Below, in pieces: positions 1 through 8,592 of a stretch of DNA of 64,000 bases. How positions within the stretch are numbered: position 1 is the stretch's first letter; each line of letters begins with the position of its first letter. Source of the DNA: Bacteroidaceae bacterium (GTDB lineage: Bacteria; Bacteroidota; Bacteroidia; Bacteroidales; Bacteroidaceae); contig JAKSIO010000010.1 of NCBI GenBank assembly GCA_024398785.1, positions 1 to 64,000 of the forward strand, given 5' to 3'. The notes under the pieces were generated by a model. It searched no databases. It had not been told where the DNA came from and saw only the letters and a program-made list of their open reading frames with translations. A program made the translations under genes and the position numbers.

Positions 1-189
1 TGATTATTGTATTTTTCAGGAAATCAGATGTACTATTTTCAATAATAGAGAATAGCACAAAAATAGAGATACCGATTTTTACACTTCTACACCTGAAGGT
101 GTTCTGACCGCGTTTTTCGGGGATATGTATACTGTATGATTTTGTATAATTTTCGTTATTGCACAATTTTATAAGGCTGAAAATAATGT

Positions 190-1326
190 TCAACGCTGAA
201 TAAAATAACGTGCTCCGCTGCCAATTTTTATCAGATTCTGCATTTCCAGTTCCAGCATTTTAAGCGATAAGTTTTCCATTGGCAAATTACACTGCATGGA
301 GATCTCTTCAAGACTTATTCCGTTAGTAGACTTACAAATAATCTCGTATATCAGTCTTTGCGATTTGTCAAGCTTACTTATTCTGTCATCTGCAGATTGG
401 GCAAATATGTCCATTTGCCTGGGTACACCCCACCCCATTATGTCAGAGAAATCTCTTCCGGAAGTAATCAGATGAGCCATCTGTTTGCTTATCAAGGAAT
501 TACACCCTGCACTTTCCACACTGAATATGTTTTGTGGAAATGCAAAACATTCTCTACCATAATCAGAGCAGAGCTCTGCGGTTATCAACGACCCGCCTTT
601 TATTCCGGACTCAACTACCACGGTTGCATAAGACAATCCCGCAACTATACGGTTTCTGGCAATAAAATTACTCTGCCATGGTGTTGTGTCCGGTCCGTAC
701 TCAGTAAGCAGTCCACCACCCCGCTCTATCATTTCCCGTGCCAGATTACGATGCTCTGTAGGATAGATATTATCAAGTCCATGCGCAAGTACGCCGATGG
801 TTTTAAGATTGTTGTTTAATGCTCCACGATGAGAATGAGAGTCAATACCATACGCCAGACCGCTTACAACTACAGTATCCGGGACAAGATGGGAAATCTC
901 TCTGGTGAACTTTTCACATAGATCTGCTCCGTATTGGGTACATTTGCGTGTTCCTACCATACTTACCATATGAACAGAGTTCAGATCAGCACTGCCTAAA
1001 TAAAACAGCAATATGGGGGCATCGGCACACTCCGACAACAGTTGGGGATAATCCTCATCATTAAGTGTCAGCACACGGATTTGAGGATTCTTGTCAAGGA
1101 AACGCAATGTCTGTTCAACTTTGCAGGCAACATCACCGGCATAAAGGCTATCCCGTAACTGATCAATGGAGCAACCGGGAAAACAATCATACAAAACATC
1201 AGGATCTTTATAAAGAATCAAAGCATTTCCTGCAGCATTCAATAGTTTCTGTTTATCCAAGGCCCCGATATGGGTGTTCAAGGACAAGGCCATCAAGGCC
1301 TGAAATTCATTTTCAGGTGTTTTCAT
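190..1326 (-). CDS. dprA: DNA-processing protein DprA
   Basis: Single-strand DNA-binding RecA loader of natural transformation; in non-competent relatives its role is unclear. The 378-aa product has the DprA Rossmann core: VGTRKC at about residues 124-129, SGLAYGID at 155-162, the FIARNRI motif at 221-227 and GIKGGSLITA at 241-250. The C-terminal 70 residues resemble the winged-helix tail of longer DprA proteins. It follows murI on the minus strand after a 32-bp gap, so it is probably the last gene of an ompH-murI-dprA transcript. The 189 bases beyond its stop, up to the window edge, hold no convincing gene. Identification rests on these motifs and the length; function in DNA uptake in this organism is inference. 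Confidence 0.95.
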   Translation of the reverse strand: MKTPENEFQALMALSLNTHIGALDKQKLLNAAGNALILYKDPDVLYDCFPGCSIDQLRDSLYAGDVACKVEQTLRFLDKNPQIRVLTLNDEDYPQLLSECADAPILLFYLGSADLNSVHMVSMVGTRKCTQYGADLCEKFTREISHLVPDTVVVSGLAYGIDSHSHRGALNNNLKTIGVLAHGLDNIYPTEHRNLAREMIERGGGLLTEYGPDTTPWQSNFIARNRIVAGLSYATVVVESGIKGGSLITAELCSDYGRECFAFPQNIFSVESAGCNSLISKQMAHLITSGRDFSDIMGWGVPRQMDIFAQSADDRISKLDKSQRLIYEIICKSTNGISLEEISMQCNLPMENLSLKMLELEMQNLIKIGSGARYFIQR

Positions 1327-1358
1327 AATAATAGTTTAATTGTTCGTTATAAACAATG

Positions 1359-2192
1359 TCAAAGGCTTATAGTTTGAGCCTTGACATCTTGTTCCATAAA
1401 GATTCTTGCCACGCGCAAGAAATTCTCTACAGATTCAGTCGTATAATAACTGCAGCTGCCTCCACGGGTAATACATTTCTCCAACGCGGAATGACGCAAC
1501 AGATAATTGTTTAATGATTGGGCAACATATTCTCCCTGAGTCACAATTCTGATATTCTGCGGCACATATCGTCTTATTGTATCGTACAGAATGGGATAAT
1601 GCGTGCAACCAAGAATAATGGTGTCTATCAGATTGTCTTTCTCTAACAGAGATTGAACATATTTTCTGACAAAAAAATCAGTTCCGCTGCTGGAAATTTC
1701 CCCAGATTCAACCAAAGGAACCAGCATTGGGCACTCCTGCTGAGAAACAACAACATCAGGAAACAATTTCCCTATTTCAATAGTATAGGAATCTGAGATA
1801 ACCGTTCCGGGAGTTGCCAGGATGCCGATATGTTTATTCTTTGTAAGTGTCCCTACACATTCTGCAGTAGGTCTGATAATGCCAAGAACGCGCCGGCCGC
1901 TTGATACATCAAGGTTTTTCTGTTGAATTGTTCTCAGAGCCTTGGCCGATGCCGTATTACATGCAATTATCACAAGGTTTGAGCCCATCTGGAACAACTT
2001 CTGCACACATTGCAACGTATATTCATATACAACCTGAAACGAACGCGAACCGTAAGGTGTACGCGCATTGTCACCAAGATACAGATAATCATACTCCGGC
2101 ATTAGCAAACGTATCTGTTTAAGTATTGACAGTCCGCCGAAACCGGAATCAAAAATACCTATTGGACCTGGTGAAAGATTCAGTTGTTCCAT
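1359..2192 (-). CDS. murI: Glutamate racemase MurI
   Basis: Interconverts L- and D-glutamate in the cytoplasm to supply D-Glu for peptidoglycan stem peptides. At 277 aa it has the usual length. The pair of catalytic cysteines is visible in CNTASAKAL (C78) and GCTHYP (C196), and the N-terminal DSGFGG motif (D15) is present. Its ATG overlaps the TAA stop of the upstream ompH-like gene by one base (TAATG), which suggests translational coupling. No unusual features. Confidence 0.97.
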   Translation of the reverse strand: MEQLNLSPGPIGIFDSGFGGLSILKQIRLLMPEYDYLYLGDNARTPYGSRSFQVVYEYTLQCVQKLFQMGSNLVIIACNTASAKALRTIQQKNLDVSSGRRVLGIIRPTAECVGTLTKNKHIGILATPGTVISDSYTIEIGKLFPDVVVSQQECPMLVPLVESGEISSSGTDFFVRKYVQSLLEKDNLIDTIILGCTHYPILYDTIRRYVPQNIRIVTQGEYVAQSLNNYLLRHSALEKCITRGGSCSYYTTESVENFLRVARIFMEQDVKAQTISL

Positions 2193-2770
2193 TATTTAAC
2201 CTGTTTGAGAGTGTCTCCCAATGAAATAAGAGGATTGTCAAAAGAGCCGGAAACCTGTTCCTTTTCAATACCGAGTTCTACAAGGATATCGTGAGTGACA
2301 TCTACCCCATTACTTCCCATATAAAGATATGTATGGGCATCGGTATCAACTATATAATCCAGCTTCCGCCGCTTCCCTACCCTTTGTATAGCATAAAGAA
2401 GTGTTTCACGCAGAGAAAAAAGCATTTTGTCACGTTCATTCTGAAGTTGTTCCTGAGCATTCTTCTTGAAATTGATGCCATCATCCATCAGATTCTGTAA
2501 TTCCTTCTGTCTTTTCTTAAGAATAGACTCGCTCATTTTTGTCTGCTCATGGAGAAATTCTGCATACTGCCGGTTAAACTCGCGGTCCATTCGGTCTGCC
2601 TCGTTCTTATAACTTTCCTGCAAAAGATACAGACGCGTTTCATAATCTGCATATTCCGGCATCAGTTGCATAACGGAATTAAAACTTGTATATCCGAATT
2701 TTGACTGAGCAAACATGGGACATGCCAGCAATAGCAAAAAGAATAACAATGTGAACTGTTTAATTTTCAT
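2192..2770 (-). CDS. OmpH/Skp family periplasmic chaperone
   Basis: Probable periplasmic chaperone that holds unfolded outer-membrane proteins on the way to the BAM complex. The 192-aa product starts with a clear signal peptide (MKIKQFTLLFFLLLLACPMFAQ), followed by a long charged alpha-helical middle (about residues 45-120, rich in K, E, Q and R) that fits the Skp coiled-coil tentacles. I start it at the ATG at 2770, which puts the signal peptide at the N-terminus; an in-frame upstream start would add eight residues that spoil it. First gene of the leftward ompH-murI-dprA unit. A TAnnTTTG-like element (CAAAATTA on the plus strand, 2792-2799) lies just upstream. Confidence 0.88.
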   Translation of the reverse strand: MKIKQFTLLFFLLLLACPMFAQSKFGYTSFNSVMQLMPEYADYETRLYLLQESYKNEADRMDREFNRQYAEFLHEQTKMSESILKKRQKELQNLMDDGINFKKNAQEQLQNERDKMLFSLRETLLYAIQRVGKRRKLDYIVDTDAHTYLYMGSNGVDVTHDILVELGIEKEQVSGSFDNPLISLGDTLKQVK

Positions 2771-2855
2771 AGTCTGCCATATGAGTTGATACAAAATTAT
2801 TGATTATTCAGCAAATATGACTATTTTCAAACTGGAAAAGTAACAATAAATTTGG

Positions 2856-2863
2856 TATTTTTG
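2856..2863 (+). promoter_or_regulatory. Probable -7 element for mnmG
   Basis: TATTTTTG matches the Bacteroidota -7 consensus TAnnTTTG and lies 31 bp before the mnmG ATG. No good TTTG -33 partner is visible at 19-20 bp upstream, so the call is tentative. Confidence 0.4.
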
Positions 2864-2894
2864 CAATTTGAAAGTCAAAAACAGCTTACTATCT

Positions 2895-4769
2895 ATGGAT
2901 TTTGATTACGATGTCATTGTAATTGGTGCCGGACATGCCGGCTGCGAAGCTGCTGCTGCCGCCGCAAATCTTGGGTCAAAGACCTGCCTCATAACCATTG
3001 ATATGAACAAAATTGGTCAGATGAGTTGCAATCCTGCAATAGGCGGCATAGCAAAAGGCCAGATAGTTAGAGAAATTGATGCTCTTGGCGGATACATGGG
3101 GCTTGTCACAGACCGCACTGCAATCCAGTTCCGTATGCTCAACCGTTCAAAAGGTCCAGCAGTATGGAGCCCACGCGCCCAATGTGACCGCGGCAAATAT
3201 ATATGGGAATGGCGCTATGTTTTAGAGAACATACCTAATCTATATATATGGCAAGACTCTGTAACTCAATTGGTTACAAAAGATGGAAAAGTATGCGGGC
3301 TTAAAACGCAGAACGGAGCCGAATTTACTTGCCGCAGCGTAATTCTTACTGCCGGAACATTCCTGAACGGACTTATTCATATAGGCCGGACCATGATTCC
3401 CGGAGGACGAATAGCTGAACCGCCTGCGCTCAAGCTTACAGAGTCCATAACGGAACATGGAATCGAAACCGGGCGCATGAAAACCGGCACACCTGTCAGA
3501 CTTGACAAACGCAGTATTCATCTGGACGAGCTTGAAATACAGAATGGGGAAAATGATTTTCACAGGTTCTCATTTATCGGTCCCAAGCGCAAATTAAAAC
3601 AGCTGTGTTGCTGGAACTGCTATACAAACAGCAGAGTCCACGATATACTGCGCAGTGGTTTGAAAGATTCGCCGCTGTACAACGGACAGATAAAAAGCAT
3701 AGGTCCAAGATATTGCCCTAGCATTGAAACAAAAATTGTAACATTTCCCGATAGAGAGACCCACCAGCTGTTCCTTGAACCGGAGGGAGAAGAGACTAAT
3801 GAACTGTACCTGAACGGCTTTTCATCATCTCTTCCTATGGATATTCAGATACGTGCCTTACAGGAAATACCGGCATTCCGCGATGTCCGCGTATATCGCC
3901 CGGGATATGCAATAGAGTATGATTATTTCAATCCGACTCAACTGAAAAGCAATCTTGAATCCAAACTGATAGAAGGATTTTTCATGGCCGGACAGGTTAA
4001 TGGAACAACCGGATATGAAGAAGCAGCGGGGCAGGGTATAGCAGCCGGAATAAACGCCCACCAGTATTGCCATGGCCTGAATCCGCTTGTACTTGGACGC
4101 GATCAGGCATATATAGGAGTTCTGATAGACGACCTTATTACCAAGGGAGTTGATGAACCGTACCGAATGTTCACGGCAAGAGCAGAATACCGTATACTTC
4201 TCCGCCAGGACGATGCCGACATCAGATTAACGGAACTATCTTATAATCTGGGACTTGCGAAGCGTGACAGATATGATATGATGGTCTCAAAGAGAGAACA
4301 GATCAATATGATCATAGAGTTCTGCGCAAACTTTTCAATAAAACCGGCACTTATAAACCCGGTATTGGAAAACATAGGCACAACTCCGTTGAGAGAAGGC
4401 TGCAAATTGCTGGATTTATTGATCAGACCACAGATTACAATAGAAAATATTGCTCCGCACATATCTGCATTTTCATCAATGCTTGATAAGATTGAAGAGG
4501 GTAGGAGAGAGGAGATAATTGAAGCCGCTGAAATCAAGATAAAATACTGTGGATACATAGAGCGCGAGCGTGCTATCTCATTGAAAATGAGGCGATTAGA
4601 AGAATTATACATCAAAAATAAGTTCGACTACAACAGCATACAATCGCTATCTACAGAGGCCCGTCAGAAGCTGACACGCATCAATCCGGAGACTCTTGCC
4701 CAGGCTAGCAGGATACCAGGCGTTTCACCAAGCGACATAAACGTGCTTCTGGTCCTGATGAACCGCTAA
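2895..4769 (+). CDS. mnmG: tRNA uridine-5-carboxymethylaminomethyl modification enzyme MnmG (GidA)
   Basis: FAD-dependent enzyme that, with MnmE, installs the cmnm5 group on wobble U34 of certain tRNAs. The 624-aa protein has the N-terminal dinucleotide-binding motif (VIGAGHAGCEAA, about residues 9-20), the SCNPAIGG motif and the ARAEYR motif characteristic of the family, and a helical C-terminal domain. I chose the ATG at 2895; a TTG at 2868 in the same frame would add nine residues ahead of the conserved MDFDYDVIVIGAG. Its TAA stop touches a parS-like site that fills the gap to uvrC. The gene often lies near oriC in other bacteria, which fits the candidate origin 9 kb away. Confidence 0.97.
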   Translation: MDFDYDVIVIGAGHAGCEAAAAAANLGSKTCLITIDMNKIGQMSCNPAIGGIAKGQIVREIDALGGYMGLVTDRTAIQFRMLNRSKGPAVWSPRAQCDRGKYIWEWRYVLENIPNLYIWQDSVTQLVTKDGKVCGLKTQNGAEFTCRSVILTAGTFLNGLIHIGRTMIPGGRIAEPPALKLTESITEHGIETGRMKTGTPVRLDKRSIHLDELEIQNGENDFHRFSFIGPKRKLKQLCCWNCYTNSRVHDILRSGLKDSPLYNGQIKSIGPRYCPSIETKIVTFPDRETHQLFLEPEGEETNELYLNGFSSSLPMDIQIRALQEIPAFRDVRVYRPGYAIEYDYFNPTQLKSNLESKLIEGFFMAGQVNGTTGYEEAAGQGIAAGINAHQYCHGLNPLVLGRDQAYIGVLIDDLITKGVDEPYRMFTARAEYRILLRQDDADIRLTELSYNLGLAKRDRYDMMVSKREQINMIIEFCANFSIKPALINPVLENIGTTPLREGCKLLDLLIRPQITIENIAPHISAFSSMLDKIEEGRREEIIEAAEIKIKYCGYIERERAISLKMRRLEELYIKNKFDYNSIQSLSTEARQKLTRINPETLAQASRIPGVSPSDINVLLVLMNR

Positions 4770-4785
4770 TGTTTCACGTGGAACA
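4770..4785. promoter_or_regulatory. Candidate parS (ParB-binding) site
   Basis: The 16-mer TGTTTCACGTGGAACA differs by one base from the classical parS consensus TGTTTCACGTGAAACA and by one base from its fully palindromic form TGTTCCACGTGGAACA. It begins right after the mnmG stop codon and its last A is the first base of the uvrC ATG, so the whole intergenic space is the site. parS sites are normally clustered close to the replication origin, and a strong oriC candidate lies about 9.1 kb away. No parA or parB gene is in the window. Sequence match is direct; ParB binding is inferred. Confidence 0.8.
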
Positions 4786-6596
4786 TGAAAAAGACTAACC
4801 CTAATATTGAGGATTTAAAGGGAACCATAAACAATCTCCCTGAAAAACCAGGCTGTTATCAGTATTTAGATGATAACGGACGGATAATATACGTAGGGAA
4901 GGCCAAAAATCTGAAAAGAAGGGTGTCATCATATTTCAACAAAGAACATTCAGACATCAAGACAACACTGCTTGTGACAAAGATATGCCAGATAAAATAT
5001 ATCGTGGTAGAAACAGACCAGGACGCACTTTTACTGGAAAACAGTCTGATAAAAAAACACAAGCCAAGATATAACATACTGCTGAAAGACGATAAGACAT
5101 ATCCATCAGTATGCATAACAAAAGAACCTTTCCCCAGAGTATTTAAAACAAGAATCAGAAAAAACGACGGCAGCGCATATTATGGTCCGTACAGCCACGT
5201 AGCAACATTGAATATGATGCTGGAACTGATAGGAAATTTATACAATATACGCAGCTGCAGTTTAAGACTGACCCAGGAAAATGTTGACAACGGTAAATAT
5301 AAAGAATGTCTGGATTGGCATATAAAAAAATGCAACGCTCCATGCATAGGAAAACAAAGCAGAGAGGAATATAATTTGCAGATTGAACAGATAAGGGAAA
5401 TCCTGAACGGCAATATAAAACAAGTAGAAAAAAACATTCTTGAAAGAATAGAGGAGCACAGCACAAAACTGGAATTTGAAAAGGCACAGGTATACAAAGA
5501 AAAACTTGACAGTATAATTGCCTTCAAGGAAAAAAGTCAGGTAGTAAGTGTAGGAATCGAAAACACAGACGTTTTCAGCATAGAAAGCGACGGCGATATA
5601 TATTTCATAAATTATCTGCATGTAAGCAACGGATTCATAAACCAGGCTTACACAACAGAGTTCAAGAAGAAAATGGACGAAAGCGACACAGAACTGCTTA
5701 CAATTGGAATAGTGGAACTGCGCAATCGGTACAAGAGCAAAGCAAATGAAATAATTGTCCCTTTCAAACTGGATTACCAGATTGAGGGAGTAAAAATAAC
5801 AATACCGGAAAGGGGCGATAAACTGAAACTTCTCAAGCTGTCAATCCTAAATGTAAAACAATACAAGATTGACAGAGAAAAAAGAATGGACAAGCTGAAT
5901 CCTGAGCAGAAACAGACCAGGGTTCTTAAGGAACTTCAGAACAGTCTTGGATTGAAAAAAATACCAGTCAGAATAGAATGTTTTGACAACTCTCACATCA
6001 ACGGAGAAAGTGCTGTAGCAGCATGCATAGTTTGGGAAAAAGGTAAACCCAAAAAAGATGAATACAGATTATTCAAACTTGATCCGAATAATGGGGGAGA
6101 CGACTATGCATCAATGGCCGAAGTTATTACAAGAAGATATACAAGATTAAAAGAAGAAAGTGGCTGTATGCCAGACCTGATTCTTGTAGATGGAGGGAAA
6201 GGTCAGATGAGTATTGCATGCAAGATTATAGAGGAACTGAAACTTGAAATTCCTATAGCAGGACTTGTTAAAAATTCACAGCATAGTACCAGAGGTTTGC
6301 TATTTGGAAATGAAAGATCACAGGTAGGCATCAAACCAGGAAGCGAACTGTTCAAAATGCTGGAAAGAATGCAGGACGAAGTACATAGATTCGCTATAAA
6401 TTTCCATAGAAAAAGCCGCAGTAAAAAACAGGTTGAAAGCCAGCTTGACAAGATAAATGGAATAGGAAATAAGACTGCAGAAAAATTGCTTAAAAAATTC
6501 AAAAGTACAAAGAGAATAAAAGAGGCAAGCCTAGAAGAAATTGCAGAAGAAATTGGAATGGCAAAAGCAAAAATAATCAAGGAAAATTTAAACTAA
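4785..6596 (+). CDS. uvrC: Excinuclease ABC subunit UvrC
   Basis: Dual-incision nuclease of nucleotide excision repair, acting with UvrA and UvrB. The 603-aa protein shows the expected order: GIY-YIG nuclease domain (KPGCYQYL at 21-28, YVGKAKNLKRR at 36-46), a cysteine cluster (CLDWHIKKCNAPC, about 174-186), a UVR domain that contacts UvrB (about 205-240), an RNase H-like nuclease domain with D401, D469 and H534 in the positions expected for catalysis, and C-terminal helix-hairpin-helix motifs (about 550-600). The coding strand is strikingly rich in A. Its start codon overlaps the last base of the parS-like site; there is no Shine-Dalgarno sequence. Confidence 0.97.
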   Translation: MKKTNPNIEDLKGTINNLPEKPGCYQYLDDNGRIIYVGKAKNLKRRVSSYFNKEHSDIKTTLLVTKICQIKYIVVETDQDALLLENSLIKKHKPRYNILLKDDKTYPSVCITKEPFPRVFKTRIRKNDGSAYYGPYSHVATLNMMLELIGNLYNIRSCSLRLTQENVDNGKYKECLDWHIKKCNAPCIGKQSREEYNLQIEQIREILNGNIKQVEKNILERIEEHSTKLEFEKAQVYKEKLDSIIAFKEKSQVVSVGIENTDVFSIESDGDIYFINYLHVSNGFINQAYTTEFKKKMDESDTELLTIGIVELRNRYKSKANEIIVPFKLDYQIEGVKITIPERGDKLKLLKLSILNVKQYKIDREKRMDKLNPEQKQTRVLKELQNSLGLKKIPVRIECFDNSHINGESAVAACIVWEKGKPKKDEYRLFKLDPNNGGDDYASMAEVITRRYTRLKEESGCMPDLILVDGGKGQMSIACKIIEELKLEIPIAGLVKNSQHSTRGLLFGNERSQVGIKPGSELFKMLERMQDEVHRFAINFHRKSRSKKQVESQLDKINGIGNKTAEKLLKKFKSTKRIKEASLEEIAEEIGMAKAKIIKENLN

Positions 6597-6609
6597 AAAT
6601 ATATATAAA

Positions 6610-7497
6610 ATGGAACCGTTAAAAGATCAGGACGACTGCAGAATTTACAAGTATCTGGACACTATTGACAGCTATGCGGAAATTAACAACAAAACAGTTG
6701 ATAAAGCACTTGAAGAGATAATAATCAAGAAGGATATTGACATAGAGATTTTGAAAAAAATTTATAGCTGCATAGACATTACAACTCTGAAAAACGAGGA
6801 TAATGAAGAAAGTGTTCTGGCACTTACAGAAAGTATCAATAATTTATGCAATGAACATCCGAATATCAAGAATGTAGCTTCAATCTGCATATTTCCATAC
6901 TTCACAAAGCAGGTAAGCGAAACATTAGAGGTTGATGATGTCAAAATTACAGTTGTCAGCGGGGGTTTTCCGTACTCACAGACATATATGGAAGTAAAAA
7001 CCATAGAAACCAGGCTTGCACTGCTTGATGGAGCCAACGAAATAGACATAGTTATGCCATTAGGCCTGTTTGAGGACGGTAATTGGGAAGAAATATCGGA
7101 TCAAATAAGCGAAATTAAAGAAATTTGCCAGGAAAATACGCTCAAGGTAATACTCCAGACAGGGTTAATGAAAGATGCAAAAACAATTAAACAGGCAGCA
7201 CTTCTGGCAATGTACAGCGGAGCTGATTTTATAAAAACAAGCACCGGAAAAGATGGAGATATTGCAACACCTCAGGCAGTATTGGTAATGTGTCGTGCAA
7301 TAAAGGAATATTACCAGAGAACAGGCAGGAAAGTAGGTATTAAAATTGCAGGAGGAATGAAAACTCCGGCAGACGCATTTATGTTCTATTCCATAGTAGA
7401 AAAAGAATTAGGAAAAGAATGGCTTGAAAAGGAATATCTCAGATTCGGAACAAGCAGCGTAGCTAACAAAATTCTGGATATTATTCTTAAAGACTAA
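6610..7497 (+). CDS. deoC: Deoxyribose-phosphate aldolase
   Basis: Class I aldolase that splits 2-deoxyribose-5-phosphate into glyceraldehyde-3-phosphate and acetaldehyde during deoxynucleoside catabolism. The 295-aa product belongs to the longer DeoC form. The Schiff-base lysine lies in DFIKTSTGK (K209), and the second conserved lysine is in KIAGGMKT. It follows uvrC after 13 bp. It ends inside the 3' end of the convergent polyprenyl synthase gene, sharing four bases. Confidence 0.95.
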   Translation: MEPLKDQDDCRIYKYLDTIDSYAEINNKTVDKALEEIIIKKDIDIEILKKIYSCIDITTLKNEDNEESVLALTESINNLCNEHPNIKNVASICIFPYFTKQVSETLEVDDVKITVVSGGFPYSQTYMEVKTIETRLALLDGANEIDIVMPLGLFEDGNWEEISDQISEIKEICQENTLKVILQTGLMKDAKTIKQAALLAMYSGADFIKTSTGKDGDIATPQAVLVMCRAIKEYYQRTGRKVGIKIAGGMKTPADAFMFYSIVEKELGKEWLEKEYLRFGTSSVANKILDIILKD

Positions 7498-8483
7498 TAC
7501 TTGCGCTCAATTATCAGGTCAAAATAAGCAGAAAGCGCCTCAACAATATCTGTTGGGGCATTTTTGTTTATAGAGAAAAGCAATTCAAATGCATTATTCT
7601 TCAATTTCTGCATCATTGAATATGAGTATTCAATACCGCCGTTGTCTATAGTATATCTGATAACCTGGTCCAGAACTTCGTCAGATGCACTGCACGACTT
7701 GATTGCCGATATAGTCTGACTCCAGTCAAGATCTGAATTATTAAGAGCATATATTACCGGAAGGGTAAATTTACCTTCTTTCAAATCGTTACCCGACGTT
7801 TTGTTCATCTGTTCAGAAGGAACAATATCCATTATGTCATCTTTAATCTGGAAACAATTGCCTATTAAAAGTCCCAGATTCATGAACTTATCAACCAGTT
7901 GATCATCATAATCGGATAATATAGCAACCGACTTTGCACAAACACCAAACAGATAAGCCGTCTTTCGGTTGATTATATCAAAATACAAATCCTCAGAAAG
8001 AGTAGGGTGTGTAAGGGAATTAAGCTGCAGAATCTCACCTTCAGAGAGCTTTTCAGAAAGCAACGCAAATTCGCGTAACATGCTCATATTCTGTGTTTTA
8101 TGCAACTGTTCAAGAGATAAAGAAAGAACATAATCGCCTAAAAGAACAGCTATCTTGTTGTTGTACAAGGCATTAACAGAATGATTTCCACGCCTTACAA
8201 AACTGTTGTCCACAACATCGTCATGAACCAGACTGGCCGAATGCAGCAACTCAAAACTTGATGCAAGGCTATAAAGTTCCCTGTCTGATTTATATCCGCA
8301 GAACTTAGCCAGCAGAAGCACAAGCACCGGACGCATAAATTTACCGCTGTTCTGTACAAAATGCTGCAGAAGCATGTTCACATAAGCATTTTCATTGGTA
8401 AATAAAGACTTATAATACTCCCTGAATTGCGAAAATTCAGCAGTAATAGGGTTAATTATTTTAGAGTATAAATCTTCAGACAT
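7494..8483 (-). CDS. Polyprenyl diphosphate synthase (IspB-like, all-trans)
   Basis: Chain-elongating prenyltransferase that adds isopentenyl diphosphate units, probably to make the octaprenyl or longer side chain of menaquinone. The 329-aa protein carries both aspartate-rich motifs: DDVVD at 88-92 followed by RRG, and DDIMD at 215-219. I start it at the ATG at 8483; an upstream in-frame start would add 17 residues that overlap a TAAATTTG promoter element (8508-8515, minus strand). Chain length cannot be read from sequence with confidence. Convergent with deoC with a four-base overlap, divergent from polA. Confidence 0.92.
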   Translation of the reverse strand: MSEDLYSKIINPITAEFSQFREYYKSLFTNENAYVNMLLQHFVQNSGKFMRPVLVLLLAKFCGYKSDRELYSLASSFELLHSASLVHDDVVDNSFVRRGNHSVNALYNNKIAVLLGDYVLSLSLEQLHKTQNMSMLREFALLSEKLSEGEILQLNSLTHPTLSEDLYFDIINRKTAYLFGVCAKSVAILSDYDDQLVDKFMNLGLLIGNCFQIKDDIMDIVPSEQMNKTSGNDLKEGKFTLPVIYALNNSDLDWSQTISAIKSCSASDEVLDQVIRYTIDNGGIEYSYSMMQKLKNNAFELLFSINKNAPTDIVEALSAYFDLIIERKY

Positions 8484-8507
8484 TTGAAATTTAGGCCTAA
8501 CAATGCG

Positions 8508-8515
8508 CAAATTTA
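8508..8515 (-). promoter_or_regulatory. Probable -7 element for the polyprenyl synthase gene
   Basis: TAAATTTG on the minus strand, 25 bp before the chosen ATG at 8483. No clear -33 partner. Confidence 0.4.
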
Positions 8516-8559
8516 ATACAAAAAGGGGAAACACACAGCAGTTGTGACACAGAATTGAC

Positions 8560-8567
8560 TATATTTG
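8560..8567 (+). promoter_or_regulatory. Probable -7 element for polA
   Basis: TATATTTG matches TAnnTTTG and lies 25 bp before the polA ATG. The nearest upstream TTG is at 15 bp, shorter than the usual 19-20. Confidence 0.4.
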
Positions 8568-8592
8568 TAAGACACAATATAACTGAAGACTT

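Noticed and set aside
89-102. ACACCTGAAGGTGT palindrome near the left edge
   Set aside because: Five to six base pairs with a minimal loop and no T-run; too weak to call as the dprA terminator or an operator.
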